The translations under genes and the position numbers were made by a program. Shown here piece by piece: positions 8,030 through 10,883 of a DNA stretch of 10,883 bases. A model generated the notes under the pieces. That model had not been told where the DNA came from. It searched no databases and saw nothing but the letters and a program-made list of their open reading frames with translations. Position 1 is the first letter of the stretch; each line of letters starts with the position of its first letter. Source of the DNA: Desulfobacterales bacterium (GTDB taxonomy: Bacteria; Desulfobacterota; Desulfobacteria; Desulfobacterales; UBA2174_A); contig JALOPD010000331.1 of NCBI GenBank assembly GCA_025454075.1, positions 1-10,883 on the forward strand, in the 5' to 3' direction.

Positions 8030-8074
8030 CTTCAAATTGTTCGTCAGCATCTGCGCCGCTATCTAGACCCCTCA

Positions 8075-8263
8075 TCAGCCCTTTTTATTATCATCGATTT
8101 TTTCCGGTGGTTTCTTTTCCTTCTCCTCTTCGTCAGTGGCGCCCTTGAAGTTCTTGATGGCCTTGCCGATCCCGGAGCCGATTTCCGGCAGCTTGCCGGC
8201 GCCGAATATGATTAGGATGATCACCAGGATGATGATGAGTTCGGGCATGCCGATTCCAAACAT
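8075..8263 (-). CDS. tatA: Sec-independent protein translocase TatA/TatE family
   Basis: The 62-residue protein has the standard TatA plan. A short N-terminus [10 protein letters not shown] leads into one hydrophobic span (about 8-21, [14 protein letters not shown]). The hinge [21 protein letters not shown] (21-41) forms the amphipathic helix, and a charged tail ([19 protein letters not shown]) completes it. TatA oligomerises with TatBC to pass folded twin-arginine proteins across the inner membrane. The ATG at 8261-8263 has AGGAGG four bases upstream, overlapping the TAG stop of the preceding zinc-ribbon gene, so translation is probably coupled. tatB and tatC are not in the window; lone tatA genes away from tatC are common in Desulfobacterota. 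An intrinsic terminator follows. Confidence 0.92.
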   Translation of the reverse strand: MFGIGMPELIIILVIILIIFGAGKLPEIGSGIGKAIKNFKGATDEEEKEKKPPEKIDDNKKG

Positions 8264-8271
8264 AAGGCCTC

Positions 8272-8676
8272 CTATGTGTCCGGGCTGGACTGCTTGAACT
8301 CCTGCAGCAGCCGCAAAAACTCCTTCGATTTCACGTACTGATCGATGCTGCCCTGGTAGTCGATCCATTTGCGCCAGGAATCGATCCAGGCATCGTTGTG
8401 CCAGTAGCAGTCAGGATCGCCGCGCCCCTGCAGGCGTTCGACGTAGTCCAGGTACTCGTCTTCGCACGCCTCGCAGAACTTGTAGGGCGGTTTTTGGCGT
8501 TCCGTTTTCTCGCTCGCTCGCGGCTCGATCTGGGTCCCGCATTTTTCGCACTTGAATGAGCAGTTCGAGCACTGAACCACCCGGCGCACCGTCACCGCTT
8601 TTTGCCTGCGGCGCAGGGACGCCTTTTTCTCCCGCGAGGCTTCCAGCTTGTCATCAAGGGAGATGATGTCGGCCAC
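8272..8676 (-). CDS. Conserved zinc-ribbon protein of unknown function, co-transcribed with tatA
   Basis: The 134-residue product begins [20 protein letters not shown] with a basic helix ([11 protein letters not shown]), then four cysteines in CxxC-x3-CxxC (Cys36, 39, 43, 46: [11 protein letters not shown]). A further CEAC pair follows at 68-71 and Cys90 lies beyond. Two knuckle pairs are enough for one zinc site or two. The C-terminal third is aromatic and helical ([19 protein letters not shown]), with no signal peptide or membrane span. I recognise it only as a conserved Desulfobacterota-type protein. The GTG at 8674-8676 is chosen because AGAGGTG lies just upstream; a longer reading to 8712 adds an unlikely N-terminus. 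Its stop codon forms part of the tatA ribosome site eight bases before the tatA start, which implies a joint role or at least fixed co-expression. Confidence 0.7.
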   Translation of the reverse strand: MADIISLDDKLEASREKKASLRRRQKAVTVRRVVQCSNCSFKCEKCGTQIEPRASEKTERQKPPYKFCEACEDEYLDYVERLQGRGDPDCYWHNDAWIDSWRKWIDYQGSIDQYVKSKEFLRLLQEFKQSSPDT

Positions 8677-8735
8677 GGGACACCTCTTTCCGCTTCGGGG
8701 GCCGGCCGGCATCGGCCGACGCCCGTTGCGTCACC

Positions 8736-8764
8736 TATATAGCATCGGCCCGATAGGGTGTCAA
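8736..8764 (-). promoter_or_regulatory. Sigma70 promoter for the zinc-ribbon/tatA unit
   Basis: On the minus strand a perfect TTGACA (8759-8764) is separated by exactly 17 bases from TATATA (8736-8741). Transcription should start near 8729, about 50 bases before the GTG at 8676. Its sequence is nearly a mirror copy of the upp promoter on the other strand. Confidence 0.75.
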
Positions 8765-8812
8765 TTCGCGCCGAGGCGCCGTGGGTCCGAGGCGGGGCCG
8801 GCCCCTCGGTGA

Positions 8813-8841
8813 TTGACACCCCTCGGGGATTCGACTATAGC
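8813..8841 (+). promoter_or_regulatory. Sigma70 promoter for upp
   Basis: A perfect TTGACA (8813-8818), a 17-base spacer and TATAGC (8836-8841) place the start near 8848, immediately before the upp ribosome site. The leader is therefore very short. The spacer opens with the small palindrome CCCCTCGGGG (8819-8828), and CCCCTCGG also occurs at 8802-8809, on the other side of the -35. These repeats may bind a regulator, but a chance origin in GC-rich DNA is possible. Confidence 0.75.
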
Positions 8842-8863
8842 AACTCAAAAAAAGGAGCGCGCC

Positions 8864-9490
8864 ATGCCGCTGCACATCGTCCGGCACCCCCTGATCACCC
8901 ACAAAATCGCCTTGGCCCGCGAGGTCAATGTGACGACGAAGGACTTCCGGGAACTCGCCTCGGAGATCGCGACCCTTCTGACCTACGAGGCTACCAAGGA
9001 CCTGGAGACCGAAAAGGAAACGATTCAGGGGTGGGCCGGGCCCGTCGAGGTGGAAAAGATCAAGGGCAAGAAGATCACCGTGGTGCCCATCCTGCGGGCC
9101 GGGCTCGGCATGATGCCGGGGGTGCTGAACCTCATCCCCTCGGCCAAGGTCAGCATCGTGGGCCTTTACCGCAACGAGGAGACCCTGGCGCCGGTGCGCT
9201 ACTACGTCAAGCTCGCCAAGTGCATGGAGGAGCGGATGGCCCTCATCCTGGACCCCATGCTCGCTACTGGAGGGTCCACCGTGGCCGCCATCAATCTGCT
9301 CAAGGAGTCCGGCTGCCCCCAGATCAAGGGGATTTTCATGGTGGCCGCGCCCGAGGGTATCCGCCGCGTGGAAGCCGCCCACCCCGATGTCCACATGTAC
9401 GTCGCCGCCGTTGACGACAAACTGAACGACGTCGGCTACATCCTCCCGGGCCTGGGGGATGCCGGCGACAAAATTTTCGGAACGAAATAA
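8864..9490 (+). CDS. upp: Uracil phosphoribosyltransferase
   Basis: The 208-residue protein has the usual family length. It starts with [16 protein letters not shown], carries [15 protein letters not shown] in the middle and has the PRPP-binding loop [17 protein letters not shown], followed by the C-terminal uracil-site segment [25 protein letters not shown]. It converts uracil and PRPP to UMP and pyrophosphate in pyrimidine salvage, in the cytosol. The ATG at 8864 is supported by AAGGAG (8852-8857) six bases upstream. A longer reading from 8813 would start inside the promoter and is rejected. The next gene starts six bases after the upp stop, so the two form an operon driven by the promoter at 8813-8841. 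No oddity was seen. Confidence 0.97.
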   Translation: MPLHIVRHPLITHKIALAREVNVTTKDFRELASEIATLLTYEATKDLETEKETIQGWAGPVEVEKIKGKKITVVPILRAGLGMMPGVLNLIPSAKVSIVGLYRNEETLAPVRYYVKLAKCMEERMALILDPMLATGGSTVAAINLLKESGCPQIKGIFMVAAPEGIRRVEAAHPDVHMYVAAVDDKLNDVGYILPGLGDAGDKIFGTK

Positions 9491-9496
9491 AACGTC

Positions 9497-10567
9497 ATGG
9501 TGCCGCGTTTCGAGGGCAACTGCCTGCCCTGCCTGATCGGCAGCCTGCCCCTCACGGATTACGCCCAGGCGGCCGGCCTGGTGTGGGAATACACCCCGGA
9601 GATCCCGCTGTGGGTCCAGCTGCCCAAGGTGCCCGGCGAGAGCATCACGCATCAGTTCGCCGCTGGCATGCCGGGGCTGGCGGAGGAGGGCGGCCGGGCC
9701 TTCATCGACACCGCCGAACCCCGTTTTGATGAAAACCTGTTGAACTTCTACGAGGAGGCCCTGGCGCTCGAGGGGGCGGCCGCGGGCCTGGACCGCTCGC
9801 GCTTTGCCATGGCGCCGGGCTCGGCGAAGGGCTTCTTCGAGCTGATCGCCCGGGCGGAGAGGCGAACCCCGCCGCCGCTTGCGCTGAAGGGCCAGATCAT
9901 CGGGCCGGTGACCTTCGGCACCAGCCTCTGCGACCGGCACGGCAAGGCGATCTTTTACGACCCCCAGCTGAGAGACGCCGCGGTCAGGCTGCTGGCCCTG
10001 CGGGCCCGCTGGCAGGTCCGGCAACTTTCAGCTCTCGGCCGACCGGTGCTGCTTTTCATCGACGATCCGGCCGTCACCGGATTCGGCTCCTCGATTTACA
10101 TCGGCCTGGGCCGGGAGGAGATCTGCCAAGCCCTGGGCGCCGTGATCGATGCCGTCCACCTGGAGGGCGGCCTGGTCGGCGTGCACGTCTGCGCCAACAC
10201 CGACTGGACGCTGATCCTGGATTCGGCGGCCGACATCCTCAGCTTCGACGCCTACGCCTATTTCGATCAGTTCGTGATCTACCGGGACGCGATCAAGCGC
10301 TTCGCCGACCGGGGCGGCCTGATTGCCTGGGGGCTGGTCCCGACCCTCAGCCCGGCGGACCTCGAGCGCGAGACCGCCGACTCCCTGTTCGCGCAGTGGC
10401 GGTCGAAGTCGGACCAGGTTGGAAGGCTCGGGATCGACCGGAAGCGGCTGATCGCGCAGTCCCTGATCACGCCGGCCTGCGGCATGGGCACGCTCGGGGT
10501 CGATTTGGCGCTGAAGGCGCTCAGGCTTACCAGAGAGCTTGCGGATAGAATCAGAGGCGAGTCCTGA
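9497..10567 (+). CDS. MetE/UROD-superfamily methyltransferase-like protein
   Basis: The 356-residue protein looks like a one-domain (beta/alpha)8 barrel of the cobalamin-independent methionine synthase / uroporphyrinogen decarboxylase superfamily. Supporting features are the N-terminal GSLPLTD, KGQIIGPVTFGTSL (131-144), LFIDDPAV (186-193) and the zinc-site motifs HVC (His230, Cys232, in VGVHVCANTDW) and TPACGMGTL with Cys328. In MetE the third protein ligand is a Glu about 22 residues after HxC. Here the matching strand ILSFDAYAY offers Asp251. It may transfer a methyl group to a thiol, possibly homocysteine, in the way short core MetE proteins do; the methyl donor and acceptor are not evident. 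A UroD role is unlikely given the Cys/His site. The ATG lies six bases after upp with only a weak ribosome site (GGAACG), so coupled translation is likely. Confidence 0.7.
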   Translation: MVPRFEGNCLPCLIGSLPLTDYAQAAGLVWEYTPEIPLWVQLPKVPGESITHQFAAGMPGLAEEGGRAFIDTAEPRFDENLLNFYEEALALEGAAAGLDRSRFAMAPGSAKGFFELIARAERRTPPPLALKGQIIGPVTFGTSLCDRHGKAIFYDPQLRDAAVRLLALRARWQVRQLSALGRPVLLFIDDPAVTGFGSSIYIGLGREEICQALGAVIDAVHLEGGLVGVHVCANTDWTLILDSAADILSFDAYAYFDQFVIYRDAIKRFADRGGLIAWGLVPTLSPADLERETADSLFAQWRSKSDQVGRLGIDRKRLIAQSLITPACGMGTLGVDLALKALRLTRELADRIRGES

Positions 10568-10613
10568 GTAATGAGAAACGAGCAACGAGTCTGGAGGAGA
10601 ACAAAAAGGATTT

Positions 10614-10883
10614 ATGACCAAAGATAAAGAAACCAACCGTTTCGCCGGCGCCTCCCGCTACGTCCTGGACGAAGAGCTGGCCAAGATCGTGAACATCTCC
10701 ATGGCGCTGGAAATGCCGCTGCTGCTCAAGGGCGAGCCCGGGACCGGCAAGACCATGCTGGCCCACGCCATCGCGGAAGCACTCGGCATGCCGCTGATCG
10801 TGCTCAACGTGAAATCGAGCATGAAGCTCGTGGAGGCCCTCTACCAGTACGACACCCTCACGCGGCTCAACGACAGCCGCTTC
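10614..10883 (+). CDS. MoxR-type AAA ATPase (partial, 5' end)
   Basis: The first 90 residues are present and the frame runs off the right edge. The start reads MTKDKETNRFAGASRYVLDE, then ELAKIVNISMALEMPLLLKG and the Walker A GEPGTGKT (40-47, Lys46), followed by MLAHAIAEALGMPLIVLNVKSS. This is the pattern of MoxR/RavA-like AAA+ ATPases, which act as chaperones in maturing metalloenzymes or complexes and are usually followed by a VWA-domain gene. AAGGA lies three bases before the ATG and a stronger GGAGGAGA 14 bases before it. The 46-base gap from the MetE-like gene contains a small ACGAG repeat. It may continue the upp operon, but no terminator or promoter settles this. Confidence 0.8.
   Translation, partial: MTKDKETNRFAGASRYVLDEELAKIVNISMALEMPLLLKGEPGTGKTMLAHAIAEALGMPLIVLNVKSSMKLVEALYQYDTLTRLNDSRF

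Noticed and set aside
8802..8828. CCCCTCGG direct repeats and the CCCCTCGGGG palindrome as a defined operator of upp
   Set aside because: Suggestive position around the -35, but such words are common in GC-rich DNA; noted with the promoter rather than called separately.
8735..10024. 429-codon minus-strand open frame opposite upp and the MetE-like gene
   Set aside because: Runs through a promoter and two well-supported genes; composition is that of antisense GC-rich DNA.
10568..10592. Short ACGAG tandem repeats between the MetE-like and MoxR genes
   Set aside because: Only two to three imperfect copies; not enough to call a repeat element.

Overview
The window reads as chromosomal DNA of a GC-rich bacterium, most likely a Desulfobacterota (deltaproteobacterial) lineage. 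This is inferred from the proteobacterial-type ParE and ParC sequences, a TatA of the FGIGMPELI type behind a small zinc-ribbon gene, a stand-alone MetE/UROD-like protein and short Cys-rich conserved proteins. No phage, IS transposase, CRISPR, tRNA or rRNA was seen.

Layout. Positions 1-57 hold the first 19 codons of a minus-strand gene that leaves the window. Next is a minus-strand pair: a 63-aa Cys-rich protein (467-658) followed by a PilZ-like protein (131-442). A sigma70-type promoter with a perfect 9-bp inverted repeat over its -35 lies upstream, at 822-861. A secreted caspase-like (peptidase C14) protein occupies 949-1848 on the minus strand. Divergent from it, parE (1943-3817) and parC (4007-6316) encode topoisomerase IV. 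A 143-bp, fully palindromic MITE-like element lies between them, and its left end contributes the last base of the parE stop codon. An AT-rich islet (about 6360-7088) follows, with a 70-aa zinc-ribbon protein and a possible 30-aa membrane peptide. Then on the minus strand come a 3-hydroxyacyl-CoA dehydrogenase with a damaged C-terminus (7096-7968), an intrinsic terminator, tatA (8075-8263) and a 134-aa zinc-ribbon gene (8272-8676) coupled to tatA. Two mirror-image sigma70 promoters at 8736-8841 drive this pair leftward and upp (8864-9490) rightward. upp is followed by a MetE/UROD-like gene (9497-10567) and the start of a MoxR-type AAA ATPase (from 10614).

How the genes relate. parE and parC make the two halves of topoisomerase IV (chromosome decatenation). 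upp is pyrimidine salvage. The MetE-like protein is probably one-carbon or methionine chemistry. TatA is the pore component of Sec-independent export. PilZ suggests cyclic-di-GMP signalling.

The points most worth a second look are three. ParE lacks about ten residues covering the nearly universal QAI-PLKG segment of its TOPRIM domain. The palindromic element sits inside the topoisomerase operon. The dehydrogenase has lost its conserved C-terminal GVKTGKGFY-type segment, and a plausible native tail survives in another frame. I did not find convincing evidence of a wholly new multi-gene system.
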